64,000 nucleotides of DNA from Nocardioides alkalitolerans DSM 16699 (GTDB lineage: Bacteria; Actinomycetota; Actinomycetes; Propionibacteriales; Nocardioidaceae): the NCBI RefSeq assembly GCF_000426525.1, contig NZ_KE384533.1:846562-910561 (forward strand), in the 5' to 3' direction. The notes beneath the pieces were generated by a model. That model made no database searches. It was not told where the DNA came from and worked only from the letters and a program-made list of their open reading frames with translations. The translations under genes were made by a program, and so were the position numbers. Of this stretch, positions 8,777-16,817 are shown one piece after another (position 1 is the stretch's first letter; every line of letters starts with the position of its first letter).

Positions 8777-8822
8777 GGTGGTTTCGAGACGCTCGCTGGC
8801 GCTCGCTCCTCAACCACCGAGG
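8777..8822. repeat. Repeat D, copy 1 (dispersed imperfect palindrome)
   Basis: A 46-bp element of the form ggtttcgagacgctcgctgg followed by cgctcgctcctcaaccaccg. A near-identical element sits at about 30.7 kb. Here it runs into the 3' end of the leftward oxidoreductase gene and supplies that gene's TGA stop and its last codons. Confidence 0.75.
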
Positions 8823-10291
8823 GCTCCGACGGGGGTGCGGGCGGCGAGCAGGGCGCGGACGGTGCCGGAGCAGCCGCCGCAGCCGGTGGTGGCGCGGGTG
8901 GTGGCGCGGACGTCGTCGAGCGACCCGCACGCGCGGACCGCCCCGGCGGACACCCCGGCGCAGGCGCAGACCTCGGTGTCGTCGGGCAGGTCGGCGGGGC
9001 CGGTGCTGCCGGTGCGCTTCTCCGGCAGCAGCAGGTCGCCCGGCTCGTGGGGGCCGAGCACGGTGCCCCGCTCGACGTACTGCGTGAGCAGGCCGACCCG
9101 GGAGAGGTCCCCGACGAGGGCGGCGGCGACGACCCGGCCGTCGCGCACGACGAGCTTGCGGTGGCTGCGGGTGATCGGGTTGGTCATCTCGACGACCTCG
9201 CCGGCCGCCGCGGTGGCGGCCTCGGGGTCGCCGAGCACCGCGACGTCGAGGCCGGTGGCGCGCAGGCGGGCGACCTCGCGCACCCCCGCGTACGGCGTGG
9301 GGTCGCCGAGCAGGCGGCCGGCGAGGGCCGCGGCCTGGTCCCACGCGGGGCCGACGAAGCCGGAGACCTTGCCGGCGTGCTGGGCGCAGTCGCCGATCGC
9401 GTGGATGCGCGGGTCGGTGGTGGTGAGGGCGTCGTCGACGACGACCCCGCGGCGGACGTCGAGCCCGGCCCGGCGGGCCAGCGCGGTCGACGGCCGGCCG
9501 CCCGCGGTGAGCACGACGAGGTCGGTGGCGAGCACGTGGCCGTTGTCGAGGCGGACGCCCACGGCGTGCTCCGGCTGCGGCGACGCGACGAGCCGCACGG
9601 CGCGGGCGCCGGTGTAGACGGTGGTGCCGAGGCGGGCGAGGTCGCGGGCGAGGATGCCGGCACCGTTGCGGTCGAGCTGGCGCGACAGCACGTGCTCGGC
9701 GCCCTCGACGACCTCGGTGACGACGGCCCCGTGGCCGGTGCGGGCGCCGAGCGCGCGGGCGACCTGCAGGCCGAGCAGCCCCCCGCCCACGACGACGGCG
9801 CGCCGCACCGGCGTACGACGGTCGGCCAGCGCCGCGACCAGGCCGCGGCAGTCGCTCGCGGAGCGGAACGCGTGGACGCGCTCGTGCAGCGTGCCCTCGG
9901 GGCGCACCATCCCGCGGATCGGGGGCAGGGACGGCACCGAGCCCGTGGCGAGCACGAGCCGGTCGTAGGCCACGCGGCTGCGGTCGACGAGCACGACCTC
10001 GCCGGCCTCGCGGTCGATCTCCGCGACGCGGACGCCGGTGCGCAGGGCGACGCCGCGGTCGACGTACCAGCTCTCGTCGCGCAGCACGGTCGACGAGGCG
10101 TCGTGGGTGCCCTCGAGCACGGCGGAGAGCAGGATGCGGTTGTACGCCGGGCCGGGCTCCTCGCCGATCACCGTCAGGGCGTGGCCCTGCTCGATCCATC
10201 CCCCGCCGACGAGCAGCTCGACGAGGCGCACCGCCGCCATGCCGTGGCCGACCACGACGAGGTGCTGGGGGTGCTGGGGGCGCTCGCTCAT
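8810..10291 (-). CDS. FAD/[2Fe-2S] oxidoreductase, electron-transfer subunit of assimilatory nitrate reductase
   Basis: A 493-residue protein resembling the N-terminal half of NirB but without any siroheme domain. It has a FAD-binding VVVGHGMAAVR at the N-terminus, an NAD-binding GGGLLGLQVARAL near residue 160, and a C-terminal BFD-like [2Fe-2S] domain with CAC and GCGGC cysteine pairs. Proteins of this kind pass electrons from NAD(P)H to the catalytic nitrate reductase, which is encoded just upstream with an ATGA overlap. The final residues and the stop codon come from a copy of repeat D, which suggests the repeat was inserted into or replaced the original 3' end. The exact role is inferred from operon position. 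Confidence 0.85.
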   Translation of the reverse strand: MSERPQHPQHLVVVGHGMAAVRLVELLVGGGWIEQGHALTVIGEEPGPAYNRILLSAVLEGTHDASSTVLRDESWYVDRGVALRTGVRVAEIDREAGEVVLVDRSRVAYDRLVLATGSVPSLPPIRGMVRPEGTLHERVHAFRSASDCRGLVAALADRRTPVRRAVVVGGGLLGLQVARALGARTGHGAVVTEVVEGAEHVLSRQLDRNGAGILARDLARLGTTVYTGARAVRLVASPQPEHAVGVRLDNGHVLATDLVVLTAGGRPSTALARRAGLDVRRGVVVDDALTTTDPRIHAIGDCAQHAGKVSGFVGPAWDQAAALAGRLLGDPTPYAGVREVARLRATGLDVAVLGDPEAATAAAGEVVEMTNPITRSHRKLVVRDGRVVAAALVGDLSRVGLLTQYVERGTVLGPHEPGDLLLPEKRTGSTGPADLPDDTEVCACAGVSAGAVRACGSLDDVRATTRATTGCGGCSGTVRALLAARTPVGALGG

Positions 10292-12399
10292 GCCGTCACC
10301 GCCGCCGCGCAGACCTTGAACTCGGGCATCCGGCTCGCCGGGTCGAGCGCGTCGTTGGTGAGGCGGTTCGCGCCGACCCAGTGGAAGGGCACGAAGACCG
10401 TGTCGGGACGGATCGTCTCCACCACGCGGGCCGGCGCGCGCATGGAGCCCCGGCGGGTGCTGACGGTCAGCAGCTCGCCGTCGGCGGTGCCGAGGCGGCG
10501 GGCGAGCATCGGGTGCAGCTCGACGAACGGGCCGTCGTCGGGCAGGTCGCGGATGCGGCGGGTCTGGGCGCCGGACTGGTACTGGCCGAGCACCCGACCT
10601 GTCGTGAGGTGGAGCGGGTAGTCGTCGCACGGCTGCTCCGCGGCGCCCCGGAACTCCGTGGCGAGGAAGCGGGCGCGGCCGTCGGCGTGGCCGAAGGAGT
10701 CCGCGAAGAGCCGCGGCGTGCCCGGGTGGTCGGGCTCGTCGTCGGGCGTGGCGGGGCAGGGCCAGAAGACGCCGTGCTCCGCGCGGATCCGGTCGTAGGT
10801 GAGGCCCGAGTAGTCCGCCTTCCCGCCCGCGGAGGCCCGGCCGAGCTCGGCGAAGACCTCCTCGGGGTCGGTGGAGAAGGTGCCGGGGGCGTCGAGCCGC
10901 GCGGCGAGCCCGGCGATCACCTCGAGGTCGGAGCGGACGCCCTCGGGCGGCCTCGTCGCCGCCTGCCGCAGGATCACCCGGCCCTCGAGGTTCGTCATCG
11001 TGCCGGTCTCCTCCGACCACTGCGTGACGGGCAGGACGACGTCGGCGATCGCGGCGGTCTCGGAGAGCACCATGTCGGCGACCACGAGCAGGTCGAGGCT
11101 CTCGAGCCGCCGGGTGACGTGGGTGGCGTTCGGGGCGGAGACGACGATGTTGGAGCCGAGCACGAGCATCGCGCGCGGCCCGTCGGGTCCGCCGTCGACG
11201 CCCGGCTGGCCGAGGGCCTCGAGCAGCTCGTAGGCCGAACGACCCTTGCCCGGCAGGCTCGCCGGGTCGACGCCCCAGACCCCGGCCACGTGGGCGCGGG
11301 CGGCGGGGTCGTCGATCATCCGGTAGCCGGGCAGCTGGTCGGCCTTCTGGCCGTGCTCGCGGCCGCCCTGGCCGTTGCCCTGACCGGTGAGGCAGCCGTA
11401 GCCGGCGCCCGGCCTGCCGGGCTGGCCGAGCGCCAGGGCGACGTTGATCCAGGCGAGCACCGTGTCGGAGCCCTGGCTGTGCTGCTCGACGCCGCGGGCG
11501 GTCAGCACCATGACGCGGCCCCCGGTGCCCGCCGTCCCGACGAGCAGGTCGGCCAGCGCGCGCACCTCGTCGGCCGCGACGCCCGTGACCCGCTCGACGC
11601 GCTCGGGCCACCACGCGGCGACGCTGCGCCGTACCTCGTCGAAGCCCGTCGTGCGGGCCGCGACGTACTCCTCGTCGACGGCCCCGGCCGCCACCACCAG
11701 GTGGAGCACGCCGAGCGCGAGCGCGAGGTCGGTGCCGGGCACGGGGGCGAGGTGCAGGTCGGCGCGGTCGGCGGTGGGGGTACGGCGCGGGTCGAGCACG
11801 ACGACGCGGCCCCCGCGGGCGCGCAGGCGGTCGAGGTGGCGCGCGGCCGGCGGCATCGTCTCGGCGAGGTTGGAGCCGGCCAGCACGAGCACGTCGGTCC
11901 GTTCGACGTCGGCGAGCGGGAACGGGAGGCCGCGGTCGACCCCGAGGGCCCGGAGCCCGGCCGACGCGGCGGACGACATGCACCAGCGGCCGTTGTAGTC
12001 GATCTGGCTCGTGCCGAGCGCGACCCGGGCGAACTTGCCGAGCTGGTAGCCCTTCTCGTTCGTCAGGCCGCCCGCGCCGAACACGGCCACGGCGTCGGGG
12101 CCGTGCGCGGCGCGGAGGTCGCGGAGGCGGTCGGCGACGAGGTCGAGCGCCTCGTCCCAGCTCGCCGGACGCAGCTCGCCACGGGTGCCGTCGGGCAGCG
12201 TCTCGCGCACCAGGGGCGTCGTGAGGCGCTCGCGGTGGCCGCGCAGGCCGGCGGCGGTCCAGCCCTTGCGGCACAGCGCGCCCTCGTTGACGGGGAACGA
12301 CTCCCACGCCCCCACCTCCAGCGGCCCGCGGGGGCCGCCGGAGCGGGTCAGCGTCATCCCGCACTGCAGGGAGCAGTAGGGGCAGTGGGTGGTCGTCAC
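10288..12399 (-). CDS. Assimilatory nitrate reductase catalytic subunit (Mo-bisMGD)
   Basis: A 703-residue molybdopterin oxidoreductase that reduces nitrate to nitrite in the cytosol. The N-terminal [4Fe-4S] site is clear: Cys6, Cys9 and Cys13 (CPYCSLQC), with the fourth at about Cys43 (ALCRKGW). The molybdopterin domain contains YNGRWCMSSA, and the C-terminal dinucleotide-binding domain has LTTGRVLGQYQSG. It has no twin-arginine signal, which fits the Nas/NarB group rather than the periplasmic Nap group. The C-terminus is short and lacks its own [2Fe-2S] domain, which is instead present in the next gene. I chose the GTG that follows GAGGAG. The preceding transporter gene ends only 14 bases upstream. 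Confidence 0.92.
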   Translation of the reverse strand: MTTTHCPYCSLQCGMTLTRSGGPRGPLEVGAWESFPVNEGALCRKGWTAAGLRGHRERLTTPLVRETLPDGTRGELRPASWDEALDLVADRLRDLRAAHGPDAVAVFGAGGLTNEKGYQLGKFARVALGTSQIDYNGRWCMSSAASAGLRALGVDRGLPFPLADVERTDVLVLAGSNLAETMPPAARHLDRLRARGGRVVVLDPRRTPTADRADLHLAPVPGTDLALALGVLHLVVAAGAVDEEYVAARTTGFDEVRRSVAAWWPERVERVTGVAADEVRALADLLVGTAGTGGRVMVLTARGVEQHSQGSDTVLAWINVALALGQPGRPGAGYGCLTGQGNGQGGREHGQKADQLPGYRMIDDPAARAHVAGVWGVDPASLPGKGRSAYELLEALGQPGVDGGPDGPRAMLVLGSNIVVSAPNATHVTRRLESLDLLVVADMVLSETAAIADVVLPVTQWSEETGTMTNLEGRVILRQAATRPPEGVRSDLEVIAGLAARLDAPGTFSTDPEEVFAELGRASAGGKADYSGLTYDRIRAEHGVFWPCPATPDDEPDHPGTPRLFADSFGHADGRARFLATEFRGAAEQPCDDYPLHLTTGRVLGQYQSGAQTRRIRDLPDDGPFVELHPMLARRLGTADGELLTVSTRRGSMRAPARVVETIRPDTVFVPFHWVGANRLTNDALDPASRMPEFKVCAAAVTA

Positions 12400-12413
12400 G
12401 TCGGTCGAGCTCC

Positions 12414-13949
12414 TCAGATGCCGGCGCCGGCGAGGTTGACGCGGGAGACCGCGCCCGCCTTCACGGTGCGGAGGTAGACGGCCCACGTCACGAACGCGCA
12501 GACCACGTAGAAGCCGGCGAAGACCATGAGCGCGCCCCGGGTGGCGGCCATCGGGTCCTCGACCCAGGGGGCGCTGAACGCGAGCGGGATGAGGAAGCCG
12601 CCGATCGCGCCGACCGCGCCGATGACGCCGAGGGCCGCCGAGGCCTGCTTGGTGGAGGTGGCGATCGCGGCGGTGCGCTCGGGGGTGCCGGCGGTGGTGC
12701 TGCGCTCGACCTCGGTGCGCCAGATGGCGGGGATCATCTTGTACGTCGAGCCGTTGCCGATGCCGGTGGAGGCGAAGACGAAGAGGAACGCGGTGAGGAA
12801 CCACGGGAACCACGACTGGTTGTCGGTGGCGATGGCCGGGTCCTGCGTCGGGTTGGGCGTGAGCTGCGTGAGGGTCCAGAGCACCGCGAGCGTGGAGACG
12901 ATGAGGCCGGCGAACGCGCCGAGGGTGACCTTGGCGCCGCCGTGCTTGTCGGCGAGCCAGCCGCCGAGCGGGCGGGTCGCGGAGCCGATGCCCGCGCCGA
13001 GGAACGCGAAGTAGGCGAAGTAGATGCCCGTGCCGAGCGGGGAGGGCTCCGGCACCCAGAAGTTCAGCTTGATGAGCAGGGGCATCGCGGCGGAGTAGCC
13101 GATGAACGAGCCGAACGTGCCGATGTAGAGGAACGCCATGATCCAGGTGTGCGGCCTGCGCACGACCTGCAGCTGCTCGCGGGGCTTCGAGACCGCCGAG
13201 CGCAGGTTGTCCATCCACAGCCAGGCCGCCACGGTCGCGACGACGGCGAGCCCGGCGTACACGTAGGCCGCGTGCTCGAGGTGGATGCCGCCCTCGGACG
13301 CCTTGACCAGGCCGAAGATGCCCGCGCCGCCGACGATCACCGGCAGCAGCAGCTGGATGAGCGAGACGCCCAGGTTGCCGCCCGCGGCGTTGAGGCCGAG
13401 CGCCGAGCCCTTCTTCGCGGCCGGGTAGAAGAAGTTGATGTTGGCCATCGACGAGGCGAAGTTGCCGCCGCCGAAGCCGGCCGTGGCCGCGATGACGCAG
13501 AAGACCCAGTACGGCGTGCCCGGGTTCTGCACCGCCACCGCGAAGAGCAGCGTCGGCACGAGCAGGAGGGCCGCGCTGATCATCGTCCAGTTGCGCCCGC
13601 CGAACTTCGGCACCGCGAACGTGTAGGGCAGGCGCAGCAGCGAGCCCACCAGGTTCGGGATGGCGACGAGGAAGAAGAGCTGCTGGGCGGAGAACGCGAA
13701 GCCCTGGGCCAGCAGGAACGCCGACGAGACGCTCCAGATCAGCCACACCGAGAACCCGAGGTGCTCGGCGAAGATCGACCAGATCAGGTTCCGGCGGGCG
13801 ACCTGCTTGCCGCCGTTCTCCCAGAACTCGGGGTCCTCCGGGCGCCAGTCCTCGATCCACCGCCCCTTGCCGGGGGTGCCGTGGGGCGGGGTGGTTCCGG
13901 GCGGGGGAGCCGACGCGTGCGGCTCGTGCGGGGCAGCGAGGGTGGTCAC
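12414..13949 (-). CDS. narK: Nitrate/nitrite transporter, MFS (NarK family)
   Basis: A 511-residue integral membrane protein of the major facilitator superfamily with about 12 transmembrane segments. The nitrate-porter signatures are present: FGGGNFASSMANINFFYP in the fifth helix region, GLNAAGGNLGVS in the next, and GNGSTYKMIPAIWR in the second half. A proline-rich cytoplasmic N-terminus of about 50 residues precedes the first helix. The GTG start follows AGGAGG with a 6-base spacer. It is the first gene of the nitrate operon, so the operon promoter should lie in the repeat-rich gap to its right. Confidence 0.93.
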   Translation of the reverse strand: MTTLAAPHEPHASAPPPGTTPPHGTPGKGRWIEDWRPEDPEFWENGGKQVARRNLIWSIFAEHLGFSVWLIWSVSSAFLLAQGFAFSAQQLFFLVAIPNLVGSLLRLPYTFAVPKFGGRNWTMISAALLLVPTLLFAVAVQNPGTPYWVFCVIAATAGFGGGNFASSMANINFFYPAAKKGSALGLNAAGGNLGVSLIQLLLPVIVGGAGIFGLVKASEGGIHLEHAAYVYAGLAVVATVAAWLWMDNLRSAVSKPREQLQVVRRPHTWIMAFLYIGTFGSFIGYSAAMPLLIKLNFWVPEPSPLGTGIYFAYFAFLGAGIGSATRPLGGWLADKHGGAKVTLGAFAGLIVSTLAVLWTLTQLTPNPTQDPAIATDNQSWFPWFLTAFLFVFASTGIGNGSTYKMIPAIWRTEVERSTTAGTPERTAAIATSTKQASAALGVIGAVGAIGGFLIPLAFSAPWVEDPMAATRGALMVFAGFYVVCAFVTWAVYLRTVKAGAVSRVNLAGAGI

Positions 13950-14039
13950 GAGGAGCCTCCTGGGGAGTCGGCCCACGGCGGGCCTTCTGCGGATGCCCCT
14001 GAGCGTGGTCGGCGGTTGTTACGCCTCCTCCGCGCGTGC

Positions 14040-14055
14040 TTCACGGTGGTGTCAC
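14040..14055 (-). promoter_or_regulatory. Candidate GlnR half-site pair upstream of narK
   Basis: On the minus strand this reads GTGAC, six bases, GTGAA, resembling the GTnAC-n6-GaAAC spacing of actinobacterial GlnR boxes. It lies about 90-105 bases upstream of the narK start codon. GlnR control of nitrate assimilation is well established in actinobacteria, but this match is short and the second half-site is imperfect. Confidence 0.35.
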
Positions 14056-14059
14056 TTTC

Positions 14060-14093
14060 GGCTCACGGCCTCACAAGGCTCACGGGCTCACAA
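14060..14093. repeat. 17-bp tandem direct repeat upstream of narK
   Basis: Two adjacent copies of ggctcacggcctcacaa differ at one base (c/g). Together they give four CTCAC (GTGAG on the other strand) half-sites. The position, about 110-145 bases upstream of the nitrate transporter start, makes a regulator-binding array plausible. The binding protein is unknown; NnaR from the same operon is a candidate. Confidence 0.6.
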
Positions 14094-14111
14094 ACGGCGT
14101 CGTCGGGGCGC

Positions 14112-14159
14112 GGACGTCATCCGGATCGTGGTGCCGGGGGCTCGAGTCGGATGACGTCC
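14112..14159. repeat. Repeat A, copy 3
   Basis: Perfect 11-bp arms GGACGTCATCC / GGATGACGTCC around a 26-base core (GGATCGTGGTGCCGGGGGC overlaps the left arm). It is followed by the same tail that follows copy 1, so copies 1 and 3 are homologous over about 140 bases. Confidence 0.8.
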
Positions 14160-14373
14160 CGGGGTGGGGGTGGGGTGGGTACGGCGCCCGCCCCGCCGTA
14201 CGCACGCAGCAGCCGGGTGATCTGGTGTCACCAGGTGGCACCGGATGACCCGGATGTCGTCCGGCGCGGCTGGGTCCGTCCGTCCCGCCCGCCCGCCCGA
14301 CCTGGGGTGCGCTCCGGTGTCACGTGGTGGCACCGCAGCGCACGCTCGACGTGGCGGTTCGGCGCCGGGGCGC

Positions 14374-14421
14374 GGACGTCATCCGGATCGCGGTGCCGGG
14401 GGCTCGACTCGGATGACGTCC
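14374..14421. repeat. Repeat A, copy 4
   Basis: Perfect 11-bp arms as in copy 3, with a core that differs from it at only a few bases. Its downstream tail is truncated after about 35 bases. The spacing from copy 3 (262 bases) is close to the copy 1-copy 2 spacing (255 bases). Confidence 0.8.
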
Positions 14422-14529
14422 CCGGCTGGGGTGGGTACGGCGCCCGCCGACGCGGCGCCGGGCATCCGATTTTCCTTGGCGGAGCGGGTCCGCTATCCTC
14501 GACCAGTCGCGCGTCACGGCGGGCGGCAT

Positions 14530-14602
14530 GCGCCTGTAGCTCAACGGATAGAGCATCTGACTACGGATCAGAAGGTTTGGGGTTCGAATCCCTACAGGCG
14601 CA
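14530..14602 (+). tRNA. tRNA-Arg (anticodon ACG)
   Basis: A complete 73-base cloverleaf. The acceptor stem is gcgcctg / caggcgc, the anticodon stem tctga / tcaga encloses ctacgga with anticodon ACG, and the T-arm contains GGTTCGAATCC. The discriminator base is A and the 3' CCA is not encoded. An inosine at the first anticodon position would read CGU, CGC and CGA. Confidence 0.97.
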
Positions 14603-14610
14603 CCGATCAC

Positions 14611-14642
14611 GAAGGGCCCGCAGCAGTCGCTGCGGGCCCTTC
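14611..14642 (+). terminator. Terminator of the tRNA-Arg gene
   Basis: A perfect 14-bp stem (gaagggcccgcagc / gctgcgggcccttc) with a 4-nt loop begins 9 bases after the tRNA and is followed by a weakly T-containing stretch. Confidence 0.85.
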
Positions 14643-14709
14643 GTCGTTCCGCCAGGCGCTGGCCGTTCCGTCCATGCCCGCGCCCCTGGCCCCTCCTAGC
14701 ATCGACCGC

Positions 14710-15600
14710 ATGACCGTCGACCTCGCCGCCGCGGAGCGCTTCCTCCTCGAGAACGCCCGCCTGCTCGACCGCCACCGCTACGCGCACGCGTTCGGGGTGG
14801 GGGTCGACCGCGGTACGGCGGCAGCCGCCGTCGTGGTCGCGCTCCGCGCCTACCTCAACGCCGACGGCGGGTTCGGGCACGCGCTGGAGCCCGACGTACG
14901 GGGTCCGCTGAGCGAGACCACGGCGACGCTGCACGGGCTCGAGGTGCTCGAGGAGGTCGGTCGGCTCGACGAGCCGATGGTGGCGGGGCTGGCGTCGTAC
15001 GTCGGGAGCGTCGCGGACGCCGACGGCGGCGTGCCGTTCGTGCTGCCCGGGTCGCTGCGCTACCCCCGCGGGCCGTGGATGGAGCCGGTCGAGGGCGGGT
15101 CGCACCTGACGTTCGGGCTGGCGGCGGTGCTGCGGACGGCCGGACAGGAGTCACCGTGGCTCGATGCCGCCGAGGAGTGGTGCTGGCGCCGGCTCGCGGT
15201 GCTCGACGAGCTGTCGTCGTACTGGGTGAAGTACGCGCTGACGTTCCTCGACGCCCACCCCGACGAGGGCCGTGCCCGGGCGACGATCGCCGCGCTCGGC
15301 GCCCTCGTCGACGACGACGGCTCCGTGCCGGTCGCCGGCGGCACCGAGGGCGAGCGGCTCGACCTGCTCACCCTCGCGCCCCGCCCGGGCACCCGGAGCC
15401 GAGCGCTGTTCACGGACGCCCAGGTGGCGGCGGCGCTCGACGGTCTCGAGGCGGCGCAGCAGCCGGACGGCGGGTGGACCTTCGACTGGCTGCCCTGGTC
15501 GCCCGCCCAGACCACCGAGTGGCGCGGGCTCGTCACCCTGCGGGCCCTGCTGGTGCTGCGCGACCACGGCCGCCTGCCGGGAGCGACCACGGGCGCCTGA
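14710..15600 (+). CDS. Prenyltransferase/terpenoid-cyclase-like alpha-alpha toroid protein
   Basis: A 296-residue soluble protein with the repeated QW-like motifs of the squalene-cyclase/prenyltransferase toroid fold: LRAYLNADGGFGHALEPD near residue 47 and AAQQPDGGWTFDWLPW near 257. It has no signal peptide, and I cannot identify the Asp-rich catalytic motif of true terpene cyclases, so the fold is recognised but the function is not. Similar stand-alone proteins are common as hypotheticals in actinobacteria. I chose the ATG leading into TVDLAAAERFL; a further upstream start would run back to the tRNA terminator. The next gene begins 26 bases downstream but is probably unrelated. Confidence 0.7.
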   Translation: MTVDLAAAERFLLENARLLDRHRYAHAFGVGVDRGTAAAAVVVALRAYLNADGGFGHALEPDVRGPLSETTATLHGLEVLEEVGRLDEPMVAGLASYVGSVADADGGVPFVLPGSLRYPRGPWMEPVEGGSHLTFGLAAVLRTAGQESPWLDAAEEWCWRRLAVLDELSSYWVKYALTFLDAHPDEGRARATIAALGALVDDDGSVPVAGGTEGERLDLLTLAPRPGTRSRALFTDAQVAAALDGLEAAQQPDGGWTFDWLPWSPAQTTEWRGLVTLRALLVLRDHGRLPGATTGA

Positions 15601-15625
15601 CGATCCTCGCGGGTACGCTCCGGAC

Positions 15626-16615
15626 ATGACGCAGATCACGTCGGGGCGCGGGCCGCAGGGCTCCGGTCCGGTCGCGTTCTCGACGGTGGGGCTCCCCGAG
15701 GCGCAGCGCGTCGACCTCTGGGAGAGCCACAACGCCGACCAGCTGATCGGGCTGCGCTGCCGCACGCTCGCGGCCACCGCGCTCGAGGCGACCGAGATCA
15801 ACGTGCGGCTCGACCGGGTCCAGCTCGCCCGGGTGCGGGGCAGCTCGCACGTGGTGGAGCGCGACGCGGCCATGGTCCGGCAGCGGCCGGCCGAGTCGGT
15901 CGCCCTGTTCTTCACCCTGGTCGGCGAGGCGTTCTACTACCACGACGACGGCGTGCTCACGCTCCAGCCGGGGCAGCTGCTGCTCTGCGACGCCGACCGC
16001 CCGTTCCTCCGCGGCTTCTCCCGCGGGCTGGAGGAGCTGGTGCTGAAGATCCCGCGCGACGTCTTCGCCGAGGTCACCGGCGTCGACCACGTGCCGAGCC
16101 CGGTGGTGGTCGGGTTCGGGGCGGGCCACAGCTCGTTCGCCCACACCCTCGCCCGCCACGTCGGCGCCGCCGCCCGCGCCACCGACCCGGACCCCGCGGA
16201 GGAGCGCACCCTCCTCGAGCTCGTCGCCGCGCTCACCGGCCGACGCCCCGACGACGACCTCGGCGCCGCCCACCTGGCGGCCGCCCGCACGTACGTCGAG
16301 CGCCACCTGGCCGACCCCTCGTTGACCGCGGCGCGGGTCGCGGACGCCGTCGGCCTCAGCACCCGGCACCTCTCGCGGGTCTTCGGCGCCACCGGCACGA
16401 GCGTGCCGCGCTACGTGCTGACCCGGCGCCTCGAGTCGGCCCGTCGGCTCCTCGAGAGCCCGGCCGGCGCGACCACGTCGGTCGCCGAGGTCGCCCGTCG
16501 CTGCGGCTTCACCTCCGCCGCGCACTTCTCCCACGCCTTCACCACGCACTTCGGTGAGCGCGCCGGCGACGTACGGCGCCAGGCGGCCGCCGCGCGCGCC
16601 GTACCGCTCGCCTGA
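15626..16615 (+). CDS. AraC-family transcriptional regulator
   Basis: A 329-residue regulator. The N-terminal half (about residues 20-190) is the AraC-binding-like cupin found in aromatic-catabolism regulators (LTLQPGQLLLCDADRPFLRGFS), and the C-terminal 100 residues hold two HTH motifs (LTAARVADAVGLSTRHLSRVF and SVAEVARRCGFTSAAHFSHAF). It is co-directional with the hydroxyquinol catabolic operon that begins about 200 bases downstream, so it is the likely activator of that operon. The inducer is not known; resorcinol, hydroxyquinol or a related phenol is the obvious guess. Confidence 0.88.
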   Translation: MTQITSGRGPQGSGPVAFSTVGLPEAQRVDLWESHNADQLIGLRCRTLAATALEATEINVRLDRVQLARVRGSSHVVERDAAMVRQRPAESVALFFTLVGEAFYYHDDGVLTLQPGQLLLCDADRPFLRGFSRGLEELVLKIPRDVFAEVTGVDHVPSPVVVGFGAGHSSFAHTLARHVGAAARATDPDPAEERTLLELVAALTGRRPDDDLGAAHLAAARTYVERHLADPSLTAARVADAVGLSTRHLSRVFGATGTSVPRYVLTRRLESARRLLESPAGATTSVAEVARRCGFTSAAHFSHAFTTHFGERAGDVRRQAAAARAVPLA

Positions 16616-16817
16616 CCCCCCCGCCCCCGCCCGCCCGCCCCGTCCCGGGCCCCGGGCTGCGTGGATCGGCCACGGCTTCGCGTTCCGGCCGAGACGGCCG
16701 TCACACCTCGACCGCGACCGGCGGGCTGCCGACACTCGACGCAGGGGCCGGCGCACGACCGGCTCGAGGGAGGTGGACCCCGTGCCGGCGTTCGACGACG
16801 GGCAGAAGGAGACCGCG

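Larger units (their letters stand above)
13950..14529. other. 580-bp gap: nitrate operon promoter region and repeat cluster
   Basis: No gene is supported. The left 150 bases lie upstream of the leftward narK gene and hold candidate operators. From 14111 the gap carries two copies of repeat A (starts 262 bases apart), the shared tail sequence (about 14160-14256) and further small palindromes of the GGTGTCAC / GTGGCACC kind near 14231 and 14318. The right end lies just upstream of the tRNA gene and must contain its promoter; ctatcctcg at about 14492 is the only AT-containing stretch. Confidence 0.6.

Noticed and set aside
8810..10291. A second, truncated nirB gene
   Set aside because: It has the FAD/NAD and BFD-like domains but is complete at both ends, lies in the correct operon place next to the nitrate reductase and fits the known electron-transfer subunit, so it is not a fragment.
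3592..14421. Insertion sequence or composite transposon around the nitrate operon
   Set aside because: No transposase, no terminal inverted repeats of IS type and no target duplications are visible; only small palindromic repeats were found.
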